From: Thalassobius sp. Cn5-15
GTDB taxonomy: Bacteria; Pseudomonadota; Alphaproteobacteria; Rhodobacterales; Rhodobacteraceae
Assembly (NCBI RefSeq): GCF_022347685.1
Contig: NZ_JAKRGF010000003.1
Span: 186,001-250,000 of the forward strand
Length of the DNA: 64,000 nt
Reading direction: 5' to 3'
The position numbers were made by a program, and so were the translations under genes. This document shows positions 8,157-17,296 of the stretch, piece by piece. Positions within the stretch are counted from its first letter, which is position 1, and each line of letters opens with the position of its first letter. The notes below the pieces were generated by a model. The model had not been told where the DNA came from, made no database searches, and saw only the letters and a list, made by a program, of their open reading frames with translations.

Positions 8157-10937
8157 ATGATGCTGACCCTCTCTAAAGCCCCGAGAAAACTGATCTGTAA
8201 CGCTGAGACGATCTTTGACGCGACTAAAGTTGCGGCCGAGATTGAGGCCGCAGCCGCCGAAGCCCGCGGCGCAGCAGATGATGGCACCGCCCTGCGTGGC
8301 CCGGTGGTTCAGATCCTACTGGCCGCACGCAAGGCGGGGATGGCAGCCATTTCCGAGGCCTTCACCAAAAACCCGTTCGAAGCCCGCGCCACCACCCGCG
8401 CCTACACCTATCTGACCGATTGTCTGGTGGTCACGGCAAAATACGTCGCCACCCAGCACATGATCCCCAACCCGTATCCCGGCCATGAGGATCGCCTGAG
8501 CCTGTTGGCCGTGGGCGGCTACGGGCGTGGGGAAATGGCGCCACAGTCGGATGTGGATCTGTTGTTCCTCACACCGAGACAGATCACCCCTTGGGCAGAA
8601 CAGGTGATTGAGGCGATGCTCTATATCCTGTGGGATCTGCGCCTGAAAGTTGGGCATGCCTCCCGCACGGTGCGGGATTGTCTGAAACTGGGGCGTGAAG
8701 ACTACACCATCCGCACCGCGCTACTAGAACACCGGTTCCTGACTGGCGATGCGCTGTTGGCCGATGAGCTGGCCGAACGTTTGGAAGCTGAGCTGTTCAA
8801 AGGCTCCGCTGCTGATTTTATCGAGGCAAAGCTGGCTGAACGGGACAGCCGCCATGAACGCCAGGGCGGCCAACGGTATGTGGTCGAACCCAACGTGAAA
8901 GAGGGCAAAGGCTGCCTGCGCGATCTGCAATCACTGTTCTGGATCGCCAAATACATCCACAATGTGCGCAACGTGAAAGAGCTGGTCGCGCTGGATGTCT
9001 TCACCGAAGAGGAATTCGAAACCTTCAAACAGGCAGAGGACTTCCTCTGGGCGGTGCGCTGTCATCTGCATCTGATCACCAAACGACCCGCCGATCAGCT
9101 CACCTTTGACCTACAGGTCGAAGTGGCCGACCGCATGGGCTATGTCGATGAAAACGGGCGGCGCGGCGTGGAACACTTCATGCAGGATTATTTCCGCCAC
9201 GCCACATCCACCGGCGATCTGACTCGCATCTTCCTGACCAAACTGGAAGCGATGCACATGAAGAATGAGCCGCTGTTGCAGCGCATTTTCCGCAGGTCGC
9301 GCAAGGTCAAAAAAGGCTATAAGGTCATTCATAACCGTCTGGCCGTGGACAATGAAGAGACGTTTCTAAGCGACAAGCTGAACCTCTTGCGTCTGTTTGA
9401 GGAGGGCCTGCGCACTGGCATGTTGATCCACCCTGATGCGATGCGTCTGGTTGTGGCCAATCTGGACCTCATTGACGATGGCATGCGCAATGACAAAGAG
9501 GCCCAGCGCCTGTTTCTGGGGCTGATGCTGAAACACGGCAACCCCGAACGCGCATTGCGGCGGATGAATGAGCTGGGGGTTCTGTCAGCCTTTATCCCTG
9601 AGTTTGAGCCGATTGTCGCAATGATGCAGTTCAATATGTACCATCACTACACGGTGGATGAGCACACCATTCAGGTAATCCGCCACCTGAGTGAGATTGA
9701 ACAGGGCGAACAGGTGGAAAACCTGCCGCTGGTCAGCCAGATCCTGAAGGATGGGGTGAACCGCAAGGTGATCTATGTGGCCCTCCTCCTACACGACATC
9801 GGCAAGGGGCGCGACGAAGACCACTCGGTCCTTGGGGCAAAAATCGCCCGCAAGGTGGCGCCGCGACTGGGCCTGTCGAAATCGGATGTCGAAACAGTGG
9901 AATGGCTGGTGCGCTATCACCTGTTAATGTCCGATATGGCGCAGAAACGCGATATCTCCGATCCGCGCACAATCCGCGCCTTTGCCAAGGCGGTCAAAAC
10001 ACGCAAACGGCTGGATCTGCTGACGGTGCTTACGGTCTGTGACATTCGCGGGGTTGGTCCTGACACGTGGAACAACTGGAAGGCCGTTCTGATCCGTCAG
10101 CTACACCGCGACACCGCGATTGCTTTGGAACACGGACTGGAAGAGGTGAACCGCGAAAACCGTGGCGCAGAGGCGCGAAAGCGTCTGCGCGAACATCTGT
10201 CGGGTTGGGGCAGCACCGCCCTGCGCACAGAAACCGGTCGCCATTATCCGCCCTACTGGCAGGGTCTGGACAGCAAGACCCATGTCGTCTTTGCCGAAAT
10301 GCTGCGCGACATCCCCGATGACGAGGTGCGCATCGACCTGCACCCCGATGAGGATCGTGATGCGACCCGCGCCTGTTTTGCGCTGGTCGATCACCCCGGC
10401 ATTTTCTCCCGCCTCAGCGGTGCCTTGGCGCTGGTCGGTGCCAACGTGGTGGACGCCCGCACCTATACCTCCAAAGATGGCTATGCCACCGCCGTCTTCT
10501 GGGTGCAGGACGCCGATGGCCACCCCTATGAAGAAGAGCGCCTGCCGCGTCTGCGCCAGATGATCCACAAGATCCTGCTGGGTGAGGTGAAGGCCAGCGA
10601 GGCGATGAAATCGCGCGACAAGATCAAGAAACGCGAACGTGCCTTCCGCGTGCCGACCTCAATCACCTTCGATAACGAAGGGTCGGATATCTACACCATT
10701 ATCGAGGTAGACACCCGCGACCGCCCCGGTCTGCTGTTTGATCTGACCCGCACGCTGGCGAACAACAACGTCTATATCGCCTCTGCGGTGATCGCGACCT
10801 ATGGCGAACAGGTTGTCGACAGCTTCTATGTCAAAGATATGTTCGGGCTGAAGTTCCATTCCGACCCACGCCAGAAGGCGCTGGAAATGAAGCTGCGCGA
10901 AGCGATCACCAAAGGTGCGGAAAGGGCCTATTCATGA
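8157..10937 (+). CDS. glnD: [Protein-PII] uridylyltransferase/uridylyl-removing enzyme
   Basis: The 926-residue enzyme has all GlnD parts in order: a nucleotidyltransferase domain with GGYGRGEMAPQSDVD (120-134), a GlnE-like helical region, an HD domain with LLLHDIGKGRDEDHS (about 543-557), and two ACT domains (from about 736, VDHPGIFSRLSGALA, and from about 844, IIEVDTRDRPGLL). It uridylylates PII at low glutamine and removes the UMP at high glutamine, setting the nitrogen-status signal. The Shine-Dalgarno is weak (AAAGG). The stop overlaps the murJ start (ATGA), indicating translational coupling. Confidence 0.96.
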   Translation: MMLTLSKAPRKLICNAETIFDATKVAAEIEAAAAEARGAADDGTALRGPVVQILLAARKAGMAAISEAFTKNPFEARATTRAYTYLTDCLVVTAKYVATQHMIPNPYPGHEDRLSLLAVGGYGRGEMAPQSDVDLLFLTPRQITPWAEQVIEAMLYILWDLRLKVGHASRTVRDCLKLGREDYTIRTALLEHRFLTGDALLADELAERLEAELFKGSAADFIEAKLAERDSRHERQGGQRYVVEPNVKEGKGCLRDLQSLFWIAKYIHNVRNVKELVALDVFTEEEFETFKQAEDFLWAVRCHLHLITKRPADQLTFDLQVEVADRMGYVDENGRRGVEHFMQDYFRHATSTGDLTRIFLTKLEAMHMKNEPLLQRIFRRSRKVKKGYKVIHNRLAVDNEETFLSDKLNLLRLFEEGLRTGMLIHPDAMRLVVANLDLIDDGMRNDKEAQRLFLGLMLKHGNPERALRRMNELGVLSAFIPEFEPIVAMMQFNMYHHYTVDEHTIQVIRHLSEIEQGEQVENLPLVSQILKDGVNRKVIYVALLLHDIGKGRDEDHSVLGAKIARKVAPRLGLSKSDVETVEWLVRYHLLMSDMAQKRDISDPRTIRAFAKAVKTRKRLDLLTVLTVCDIRGVGPDTWNNWKAVLIRQLHRDTAIALEHGLEEVNRENRGAEARKRLREHLSGWGSTALRTETGRHYPPYWQGLDSKTHVVFAEMLRDIPDDEVRIDLHPDEDRDATRACFALVDHPGIFSRLSGALALVGANVVDARTYTSKDGYATAVFWVQDADGHPYEEERLPRLRQMIHKILLGEVKASEAMKSRDKIKKRERAFRVPTSITFDNEGSDIYTIIEVDTRDRPGLLFDLTRTLANNNVYIASAVIATYGEQVVDSFYVKDMFGLKFHSDPRQKALEMKLREAITKGAERAYS

Positions 10938-12478
10938 AACCAATCCGTCTGATGGCCGGTTTCCTGACGGTGGGCGCATGGACCATGATGAGCCGCATAC
11001 TGGGGTTTGTGCGCGATGCGATGATTCTGGGCTACCTTGGCACTGGTCCGGCCTATGAAGCCTTTGTCGTGGCCTTTCGCCTGCCCAACATGTTCCGCCG
11101 CTTCTTTGCCGAAGGGGCGTTCAACATGGCTTTCATCCCCCAGTACTCCAAGCGACTGGAGGGGGGCGAGGACGCGGATAGCTTTGCCTCGCAGGCTTTT
11201 AGCGGATTGGCAACAGTGCTGATCCTGCTGACTCTGCTGGCGCAACTATTGATGCCGTGGTTGATGTATGGCCTTGCCTCCGGCTTTGCCGGGCAGGATC
11301 AGTTCGACCTGTCGGTGGTCTTTGGCCGGATCGCATTTCCCTATATCCTGTTCATCTCGCTCGCCGCGCTACTGTCTGGGGTGCTGAACGCCAACGGCCG
11401 CTTTGCCGCTGCCGCGGCGGCGCCTGTTTTGCTGAACGTGCTGTTGGTCAGCGCAATGATTCTGGCCGTCATAATGGGCTGGGACGTGGCCGCCGCGCTG
11501 GTCTGGATGATCCCGATCGCCGGTGTGGCTCAGATGGTGCTGGTCTGGGTCGCCGCCAAACGTGCGGGTGTACGGATCCGCCTGCAGCGCCCCCGCTTCA
11601 CCCCGGATATGAAGCAATTGGTCATCGTCGCCGTCCCTGCCGCGCTGGCCGGGGGCGTCGTGCAGATCAACCTGTTGGTGGGGCAACAAGTGGCCAGCTA
11701 CTTTGACCGCGCGGTGGGCTGGCTTTACGCTGCAGATCGCCTCTATCAACTGCCGCTAGGTGTTGTCGGTATCGCCATTGGCGTCGTGCTGCTACCCGAT
11801 CTGTCGCGCCGCCTGAAGGCAGGGGATGAGGCAGGTTCGCGCAATGCGCTGAGCCGTGCTGCAGAGATTTCGTTGGCGCTGACCATCCCTGCCGCCGTGG
11901 CCTTGGTGGTGATCCCGCTACCGCTGGTGTCGGTGCTGTTTGAACGCGGCGCGATGACGGCGGATGACAGTGCGTCGATCGCGATCGCTGTGGCAATCTA
12001 CGGCCTCGGCCTGCCCGCCTTTGTGCTGCAAAAGATCCTGCAACCGCTGTTTTTTGCCCGCGAGGACACCAAAACCCCGTTCCACTATGCGCTTTGGGCG
12101 ATGGTGGTGAATGCGGTGCTGGCGGTGGGTCTGGCGCCATTGATCGGCTGGACCGCCAGCGCGGTTGCCACCACGGTGGCCGCTTGGACGATGGTGGCGC
12201 AGCTATCCCTTGGGACGCGCCGCTTCGGCGATGTGGCGCGGTTTGATCCGCGCTTCAAAACCCGCATATGGCGCATCACCGCCGCATCACTGGCGATGGG
12301 TGCGATCTTGTGGGGGGGGCATCTGGTGCTAACGCCATTCCTTGGCATGACGGGCATACGCTACGGCGCGTTAACCGTTTTGGTTGCCGTCGGGATCATC
12401 AGCTACTTTGCCATTGGGCAGGTGATCGGCGCATTCCGATTGGCCGAATTCAAAGGTGCAATGCGGCGGGGGGGCTAA
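10934..12478 (+). CDS. murJ: Lipid II flippase MurJ (MviN)
   Basis: This 514-residue integral membrane protein has about 14 hydrophobic segments and the MviN signature near the N-terminus (RILGFVRDAMIL, then FRLPNMFRRFFAEGAFNMAF, given here as separate motifs). MurJ flips lipid-linked peptidoglycan precursor across the inner membrane. It overlaps glnD by four bases (ATGA), an arrangement common in alphaproteobacteria and implying cotranscription. Conserved Arg and Asp residues of the central cavity are present in the first two helices. Confidence 0.95.
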   Translation: MKPIRLMAGFLTVGAWTMMSRILGFVRDAMILGYLGTGPAYEAFVVAFRLPNMFRRFFAEGAFNMAFIPQYSKRLEGGEDADSFASQAFSGLATVLILLTLLAQLLMPWLMYGLASGFAGQDQFDLSVVFGRIAFPYILFISLAALLSGVLNANGRFAAAAAAPVLLNVLLVSAMILAVIMGWDVAAALVWMIPIAGVAQMVLVWVAAKRAGVRIRLQRPRFTPDMKQLVIVAVPAALAGGVVQINLLVGQQVASYFDRAVGWLYAADRLYQLPLGVVGIAIGVVLLPDLSRRLKAGDEAGSRNALSRAAEISLALTIPAAVALVVIPLPLVSVLFERGAMTADDSASIAIAVAIYGLGLPAFVLQKILQPLFFAREDTKTPFHYALWAMVVNAVLAVGLAPLIGWTASAVATTVAAWTMVAQLSLGTRRFGDVARFDPRFKTRIWRITAASLAMGAILWGGHLVLTPFLGMTGIRYGALTVLVAVGIISYFAIGQVIGAFRLAEFKGAMRRGG

Positions 12479-12499
12479 TCCCCCCGTCCCTACTGCGCC

Positions 12500-13195
12500 T
12501 TAGCGCTGGCGCAGGCGCGCCACCAAACGGCCTATGCTGCCGGGGATTAGAAACACCGCCAAAATCAAACCGGTGACGAAACCGCCCACATCCGCCAGCC
12601 AATCTCCTGTGCTGCCAAACAACACCCCAAAGATCAACTGAATCCCCAACAAAAATCCGATCAGCGAAAACGCTCGAACCTGCTGCTCTCCCAGCATGCC
12701 CAAACGCAGCCACATCAAATAGGTATAGGCGCCAATCATCGCATATGCCCCGGGATAAGCCCCAATAAGGGGGGCCTGCGTATCCAGTACCAGCGCATAA
12801 ACCAGCGCGCCGTTGGCGGTGCCCAGAACGAAAAACAGCAACAGCGCAAACTGGTTATAAACCTCACCCGCCATCTTGCCCAAGGCCAGGAATATCACGC
12901 AGCCAAACAGCGCCTGCGTGAAGCTGAGGTGGACAAACCCATAGGTGACAAAGCGCATCACATGTTCAAACGGCCACTGGCCACTGCCGCGCATCCATTC
13001 AAATATCTCATCCGAAAACGCATATTTCTGTAGCGCTGCCAAACGCCAGCCCATCGCCTCTGGCCCGCCGATGATGCCGCGTGCGCCAAGGTTAAACACC
13101 ACTTCGATGCCGATGATGAACAGGAACAGCGCCACAATCACCGGCGGCAGCGGGTTCACCGGCTTGCTGTCGTCTTGCATGTTTTGATCACTCAT
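12500..13195 (-). CDS. Rhomboid-fold membrane protein lacking catalytic Ser and His
   Basis: The 231-residue protein has about six membrane segments in a rhomboid layout, including FVHLS after the first helix. Where active rhomboids carry G-x-Ser-G it reads GAYPGAY (Pro148), and where the catalytic His stands (usually AHxGG) it reads ADVGG (Asp202). Both members of the Ser-His dyad are therefore missing, so it is most likely a pseudoprotease akin in principle to iRhoms or derlins. The ATG at 13195 is preferred because AGGAG lies six bases upstream; longer frames would run into trpS. It is divergent from trpS. Confidence 0.85.
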   Translation of the reverse strand: MSDQNMQDDSKPVNPLPPVIVALFLFIIGIEVVFNLGARGIIGGPEAMGWRLAALQKYAFSDEIFEWMRGSGQWPFEHVMRFVTYGFVHLSFTQALFGCVIFLALGKMAGEVYNQFALLLFFVLGTANGALVYALVLDTQAPLIGAYPGAYAMIGAYTYLMWLRLGMLGEQQVRAFSLIGFLLGIQLIFGVLFGSTGDWLADVGGFVTGLILAVFLIPGSIGRLVARLRQR

Positions 13196-13292
13196 TCTCT
13201 GCTCCTCGGCGCACTTTACCAGCGCCTGCCTTGACGGGGGTATGGGCCATGGGTAAGCCACCAGAGCATAGAAATCCAGACGGAGAACCACC

Positions 13293-14336
13293 ATGTCGGA
13301 TGCGGTCCAAACGCAATCCACCCAGAACGCCGGCTTTACCCCCCGCGTGTTCTCGGGCATCCAGCCCTCTGGCGGGCTGACCCTTGGCAACTATCTTGGC
13401 GCGATCAAGCGCTTTGTAGAGAAACAGGCAGACGGGATCGAAACGATCTTCTGCGTTGTGGACCTGCACGCCATCACCGTCTGGCAAGACCCCGAAGCGC
13501 TGCGCAAACAGACCCGTGAACTGGCCGCTGGCTATCTGGCCGCTGGCATTGATCCGGCGCAGTCGATCCTGTTCAACCAAAGTCAGGTGAAAGAGCACGC
13601 CGAACTAGGCTGGTTGTTCAACTGTGTGGCGCGCATGGGCTGGATGCAGCGCATGACCCAGTGGAAGGACAAGGCAGGTAAAAACACGCAGAACGCCTCG
13701 CTCGGCCTGTTTGCCTACCCATCGCTGATGGCTGCAGACATTCTGCTGTATCACGCGACAGAGGTGCCGGTGGGTGAGGATCAGAAACAACACGTCGAGT
13801 TGACACGCGACATCGCGGCGAAATTCAATCATGACTATGGCGTTGATTTCTTCCCCATGCCAGACCCCAAGATCGAAGGCGCTGCCACCCGCGTCATGTC
13901 TCTGCGTGACGGGTCAAAAAAGATGTCGAAGTCTGATCCCTCAGACGCCAGCCGCATCAACATGACCGATGATGCCGATACCATCGCCAAGAAGATCCGC
14001 AAGGCCAAGACCGACCCCGAGGCGCTGCCATCCGAGGTCAAAGGTCTGGAAGAGCGCCCCGAGGCGCGCAATCTGGTGAACATCTACGCCGCCTTGGCGG
14101 AGATGAGCGTGGATCAGGTACTGGCAGATGTGGGCGGCAAGCAGTTTTCCGAATTCAAGCCGATTCTGTCGGAACTGGCAGTGACGAAACTGGCGCCGAT
14201 TTCGACCGAAATGTCCCGCCTGATGCAGGACCCGGCCGAAATTGACCGGATGCTGGGCCAAGGGTCCGCGCGCGCCCGCGAGATCGCCGCGCCAATCCTC
14301 AGCCGCACCAAAGAGATCATCGGTATGGTGGGCTAA
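13293..14336 (+). CDS. trpS: Tryptophanyl-tRNA synthetase
   Basis: This class I aminoacyl-tRNA synthetase of 347 residues has the HIGH-equivalent region [16 protein letters not shown] and the KMSKS loop ([10 protein letters not shown]). The segment [15 protein letters not shown] is characteristic of TrpS. It charges tRNA-Trp using ATP in the cytoplasm. A GGAG Shine-Dalgarno precedes the ATG. A GC-rich hairpin follows the gene. Confidence 0.97.
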   Translation: MSDAVQTQSTQNAGFTPRVFSGIQPSGGLTLGNYLGAIKRFVEKQADGIETIFCVVDLHAITVWQDPEALRKQTRELAAGYLAAGIDPAQSILFNQSQVKEHAELGWLFNCVARMGWMQRMTQWKDKAGKNTQNASLGLFAYPSLMAADILLYHATEVPVGEDQKQHVELTRDIAAKFNHDYGVDFFPMPDPKIEGAATRVMSLRDGSKKMSKSDPSDASRINMTDDADTIAKKIRKAKTDPEALPSEVKGLEERPEARNLVNIYAALAEMSVDQVLADVGGKQFSEFKPILSELAVTKLAPISTEMSRLMQDPAEIDRMLGQGSARAREIAAPILSRTKEIIGMVG

Positions 14337-14361
14337 GCGCCCGCTATCATTGAGATACTGA

Positions 14362-14386
14362 GGGCCTCCAGTCGGGGGCCCTTTTG
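14362..14386 (+). terminator. Terminator after trpS
   Basis: GGGCC and GGCCC pair around a ten-base loop and are followed directly by TTTTGC, 25 bases after the trpS stop. It lies just before the stop of the convergent phosphatase gene. Confidence 0.65.
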
Positions 14387-14387
14387 C

Positions 14388-14822
14388 TTATAGCGTTGCC
14401 AGCAACCCGTCAGACGCCGCCTCGACCAGCTCCAGCACTGCATCGAATTCGCCCGTGTAATAGGGGTCCGGCACATCGCCCACATCACGACCAGCAAAGG
14501 GCGCGAAGCGTTTTACCGGCGTCAGGTTACCGGGCGGGCGCTGCGCCTCTACATCTGCCAGATTGCGGCCATCCATCACCAAAATCAAATCAAACCGGTT
14601 GAAATCCACCGGATGAAAGGGCCGCGCTACCTGTTCAGTGATGTTGTACCCGCGCCGTAGGGCCGCATGTTGCATAGGCACATAGGGTGGTTCCCCCGCG
14701 TGCCAATCCGAAGTCCCTGCTGAATCAATCTGCAAATGTGGCGCCTTATGGCGTAACACGCCCTCTGCGGCGGGCGAACGGCAGATATTTCCGAGGCAAA
14801 CAAACAGGATACGGCTGGTCAT
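14388..14822 (-). CDS. Low-molecular-weight protein tyrosine phosphatase family
   Basis: The 144-residue protein starts MTSRILFVCLGNICRSPAAE, carrying the CX5R P-loop (Cys9, Arg15). It ends with the general-acid loop DVPDPYYTGEFDAV, the LMW-PTP DP motif. Such enzymes remove phosphate from tyrosine via a Cys-phosphate intermediate, often on bacterial tyrosine kinases or polysaccharide-export proteins; no such partner is seen nearby. The start is fixed by AAGGAG seven bases before the ATG. Longer upstream frames overlap the sirtuin gene and are not needed. Confidence 0.93.
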   Translation of the reverse strand: MTSRILFVCLGNICRSPAAEGVLRHKAPHLQIDSAGTSDWHAGEPPYVPMQHAALRRGYNITEQVARPFHPVDFNRFDLILVMDGRNLADVEAQRPPGNLTPVKRFAPFAGRDVGDVPDPYYTGEFDAVLELVEAASDGLLATL

Positions 14823-14909
14823 CGGGATCTCCTTCAGCGCAGAGTGTAGTGGGTTCATGCCCAGCGGCAAGACCAAAGCCAACACCCGAACACGCGGAGG
14901 CCAAAGACA

Positions 14910-15608
14910 ATGAGTACAGACAATATCGTGATCCTGACCGGCGCAGGTATTTCCGCCGAAAGTGGCCTTGGCACCTTTCGTGATGAGGATGGGCTTTGGG
15001 CGCAGCACCGGATCGAGGACGTGGCAACGCCCGAAGGCTTCGCCGCCAATCCGCAGCTGGTACACGACTTCTACAACGCACGCCGCGCCCAATCGGTGGA
15101 GGCCGTGCCAAACGCCGCCCACACCGCGCTGGCGCGGCTGGAGGCAAAACATAAAGGTCGCGTGTTGATCGTAACGCAGAATGTAGATGGTCTGCATGAA
15201 GCGGCTGGATCGAAAGCAGTGATGCACATGCACGGCGCGCTGGACGGTGCGCTGTGTGCGGGTTGCGATCATCGCTGGCCCGCGCCTCTGGTCATGCAGC
15301 CAACAGATGCCTGTCCCAACTGTGGCCAGCCAACGACGCGGCCTGACATCGTGTGGTTTGGTGAAATGCCTTATCAGATGGACCAAATCTGGGCGCACCT
15401 ACGCGACGCGGATTTGTTTGTGGCGATCGGCACCTCTGGTAATGTCTATCCGGCTGCTGCCTTTGTTCAGGATGCGGATCGCTACGGCGCCCATACGGTG
15501 GAGTTGAACCTAGAAGCCTCTGCCACCATCAGCGACTTCGCTGAAGCGCGGTTTGGCAAGGCGAGTGAAATTGTGCCTGCGTGGGTCGATGAGGTTTTGG
15601 GTGGGTGA
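14910..15608 (+). CDS. cobB: NAD-dependent protein deacylase (sirtuin)
   Basis: The 232-residue class III sirtuin has the NAD-binding GAGISAESGLGTFRD (11-25), the QNVDGLH motif, the catalytic His in MHMHGAL and a Cys4 zinc site (CAGC and CPNC). Tyr55 and Arg58 in FYNARR correspond to the Tyr/Arg pair that lets SIRT5 and CobB accept succinyl- and malonyl-lysine, so desuccinylase activity in addition to deacetylase activity is expected. It is divergent from the phosphatase gene, with an 87-base gap holding both promoters. Confidence 0.95.
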   Translation: MSTDNIVILTGAGISAESGLGTFRDEDGLWAQHRIEDVATPEGFAANPQLVHDFYNARRAQSVEAVPNAAHTALARLEAKHKGRVLIVTQNVDGLHEAAGSKAVMHMHGALDGALCAGCDHRWPAPLVMQPTDACPNCGQPTTRPDIVWFGEMPYQMDQIWAHLRDADLFVAIGTSGNVYPAAAFVQDADRYGAHTVELNLEASATISDFAEARFGKASEIVPAWVDEVLGG

Positions 15609-15642
15609 GTATCAAAGACCCCACCGGATCGCGTAGCGGTCC

Positions 15643-15766
15643 GGTTCGCGCCCGACCCCGCCCCCAATGGCGGGCGCGATCTTCGACGCATCCAAATTTT
15701 GCACCGTCACGGATAAGAATACTGTAAAATCCAGAGTAGAGCCGCCCTCGGGCTCGGGCGCGAACC
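15643..15766. repeat. Widely spaced perfect 13-bp inverted repeat
   Basis: GGTTCGCGCCCGA at 15643-15655 is the exact reverse complement of TCGGGCGCGAACC at 15754-15766, with 98 bases between. It lies in the 235-base gap downstream of the sirtuin gene, where no gene is seen. It could be a small dispersed palindromic element; function unknown. Confidence 0.55.
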
Positions 15767-15795
15767 TACCCTTACAACCGTTAGCCCTAAACGCA

Positions 15796-15826
15796 AAAAG
15801 GCGGCCCAAGCGCGCCGCCTTTATAC
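15796..15826 (-). terminator. Terminator of the copper-chaperone operon
   Basis: AAAGGCGGC and GCCGCCTTT form a strong stem. Read on the minus strand, the stem is followed by a T-run, 20 bases past the PCu(A)C stop. It may act in both directions. Confidence 0.75.
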
Positions 15827-15843
15827 TTTGATCTCAGTCGACC

Positions 15844-16347
15844 TTAGTTCGACTTCTTCATCATCTTATCATGATCGCCATGCTTGTGACCGTGATCACC
15901 ATGACCGCCCTTGCGGGCCAGGTCCACGGGGATCTCCACAACCACCTCACCCGCCTTCTCAAAGACCAGCGTCACAGGCACCATTTTGTCCTGCGTAAAC
16001 GGCTCTGTCAGGCCCATGAACATCACGTGATGGCCGCCGCGTTCCAGCGACAGCATTTCACCATCGGCAATGGCAAAACCCTCTTTGACGTGCAGCATCT
16101 GCATCACGCCTTCGCCGTTGTCTTTATGGGTGTGCAGTTCAACCCGCTTGGCCACATCGGCGCGGGCATCAATAAGGCGATCATCGGATCCGCTGTGGTT
16201 CATGATCATCATAAACGCCGCGCCAGTTTTCGCCGTGGGGGTGGCAGAGCGCGCATAGGCGTCTTGGACCATGATACCATCAGCAAATGCAGGCAGGGCA
16301 GCAAAGGCGGAAGCAACCGCCACAAGAAGGGTGGATTTCAGTGACAT
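15844..16347 (-). CDS. Periplasmic copper chaperone PCu(A)C
   Basis: This 167-residue exported protein has a Sec signal (MSLKSTLLVAVASAFAALPA, cleaved near AFA-DG) and the PCu(A)C fold. Likely copper ligands are in VELHTHKDNGEGVMQM and the HxM-type GGHHVMFMGL. A His-rich C-terminus (HGDHGHKHGDHDK) may add copper buffering. PCu(A)C hands Cu(I) to the CuA/CuB sites of cytochrome oxidases. AGGAA precedes the ATG at 16347, favouring this start over an upstream one. It follows a small CPDC-motif protein gene, forming a copper-related pair. Confidence 0.92.
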   Translation of the reverse strand: MSLKSTLLVAVASAFAALPAFADGIMVQDAYARSATPTAKTGAAFMMIMNHSGSDDRLIDARADVAKRVELHTHKDNGEGVMQMLHVKEGFAIADGEMLSLERGGHHVMFMGLTEPFTQDKMVPVTLVFEKAGEVVVEIPVDLARKGGHGDHGHKHGDHDKMMKKSN

Positions 16348-16412
16348 AATTCTGGTTCCTGTAGTCTGTCTGTAAAAGCGGCCGGCGCAGCACTGCAACC
16401 AGCCAGCGGAGA

Positions 16413-16760
16413 TCAGGCCAAAACAGGGGGGCCGCGGGCGCTGGCTGGAATGACCCGCGTGACTGCGACGCCTTTGCCGCGCTCAACACGCAACGCCATG
16501 CCTTTCCCCAAGGGACGCAAATTCGGGGCGAAGCCGGGCTGCACCAATGCAACAATAGAGGCGCTACAGTCAGGACAATAATGTGGCGGATCAACGGGCT
16601 GGCCGTCGTCATCGTAATATACCGTGATCGCCTGCGACCCGATACACAGCACCATTTCGCCAACCGGCATCGAAGCATGACGCGCATTCCCCATGGTCTG
16701 TGTGGTCAGAACCATAAGAAGCGCCAGCATCACAGCCAAGTATGTGCGAACACGTGCCAT
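16413..16760 (-). CDS. Small exported protein with H-x-CPDC motif, DUF2946-like
   Basis: The 115-residue product has a basic start and a hydrophobic signal/anchor (about 4-22), then MPVGEMVLCIGSQAITVYYD and the motif HYCPDC. This pattern resembles DUF2946 proteins, which are often encoded beside copper-handling genes. It is immediately upstream of the PCu(A)C gene on the same strand (65-base gap), so a periplasmic copper or cytochrome-oxidase assembly role is inferred. The start MARVRTYL at 16760 fits the signal better than an ATG 14 codons upstream. Exact function unknown. Confidence 0.75.
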   Translation of the reverse strand: MARVRTYLAVMLALLMVLTTQTMGNARHASMPVGEMVLCIGSQAITVYYDDDGQPVDPPHYCPDCSASIVALVQPGFAPNLRPLGKGMALRVERGKGVAVTRVIPASARGPPVLA

Positions 16761-16809
16761 ATCGCCGATATAATCCCTTCGCCTATGAAGGGAAAGCGAC
16801 AAAAGGAAA

Positions 16810-16836
16810 CAGCCCCATTCCGGCGGAATGAGGCTG
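16810..16836 (-). terminator. Terminator after rpmB
   Basis: CAGCC-CCATTCC pairs with GGAATG-AGGCTG around a short GC loop, and a T-rich tract follows on the minus strand (TTTCCTTTT). It sits about 30 bases beyond the L28 stop codon. Confidence 0.7.
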
Positions 16837-16863
16837 CAAATTCCTTGAAGGATCCGGAAGAGA

Positions 16864-17151
16864 TTAGGCGGAGGCTTGTGCCTTCGCGATCTGCTTCTTG
16901 ATCTTCAGTGCGTTGGCGGACAGCTCAACGTCTTTGGCTTTTGCCAGGAACGCGTCCAGACCACCACGGTGGTCAACCGAACGCAGAGCAGCAGCCGAAA
17001 TGCGCAGTTTGAAGCCGCGGCCCAGGGCCTCGGACTGCAGGGTAACGTCGTTCAGGTTCGGCAGGAAACGACGTTTGGTTTTGTTGTTGGCGTGGCTGAC
17101 ATTGTTGCCAGACATCGGGCCTTTTCCGGTCAGTTCGCAACGGCGCGACAT
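16864..17151 (-). CDS. rpmB: 50S ribosomal protein L28
   Basis: The 95-residue protein begins [20 protein letters not shown] and carries [14 protein letters not shown], both diagnostic of L28. It is the long alphaproteobacterial form with a C-terminal extension ([15 protein letters not shown]). It is part of the large ribosomal subunit. It stands alone, with its own leader and terminator. Confidence 0.97.
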   Translation of the reverse strand: MSRRCELTGKGPMSGNNVSHANNKTKRRFLPNLNDVTLQSEALGRGFKLRISAAALRSVDHRGGLDAFLAKAKDVELSANALKIKKQIAKAQASA

Positions 17152-17296
17152 GGGTGTATCCTCGTCTCTTCGCGGGGCGCTAGAGACCCCTTCAATATAA
17201 CAAGCGCCCGCCAGAGGCAGCGCCCAGAATTCCGTTCGGCGTCATTAGGCGGAATCAGGGGGGAGGTCAAGAGCCTGATCCGCAATGATCAGGGAT

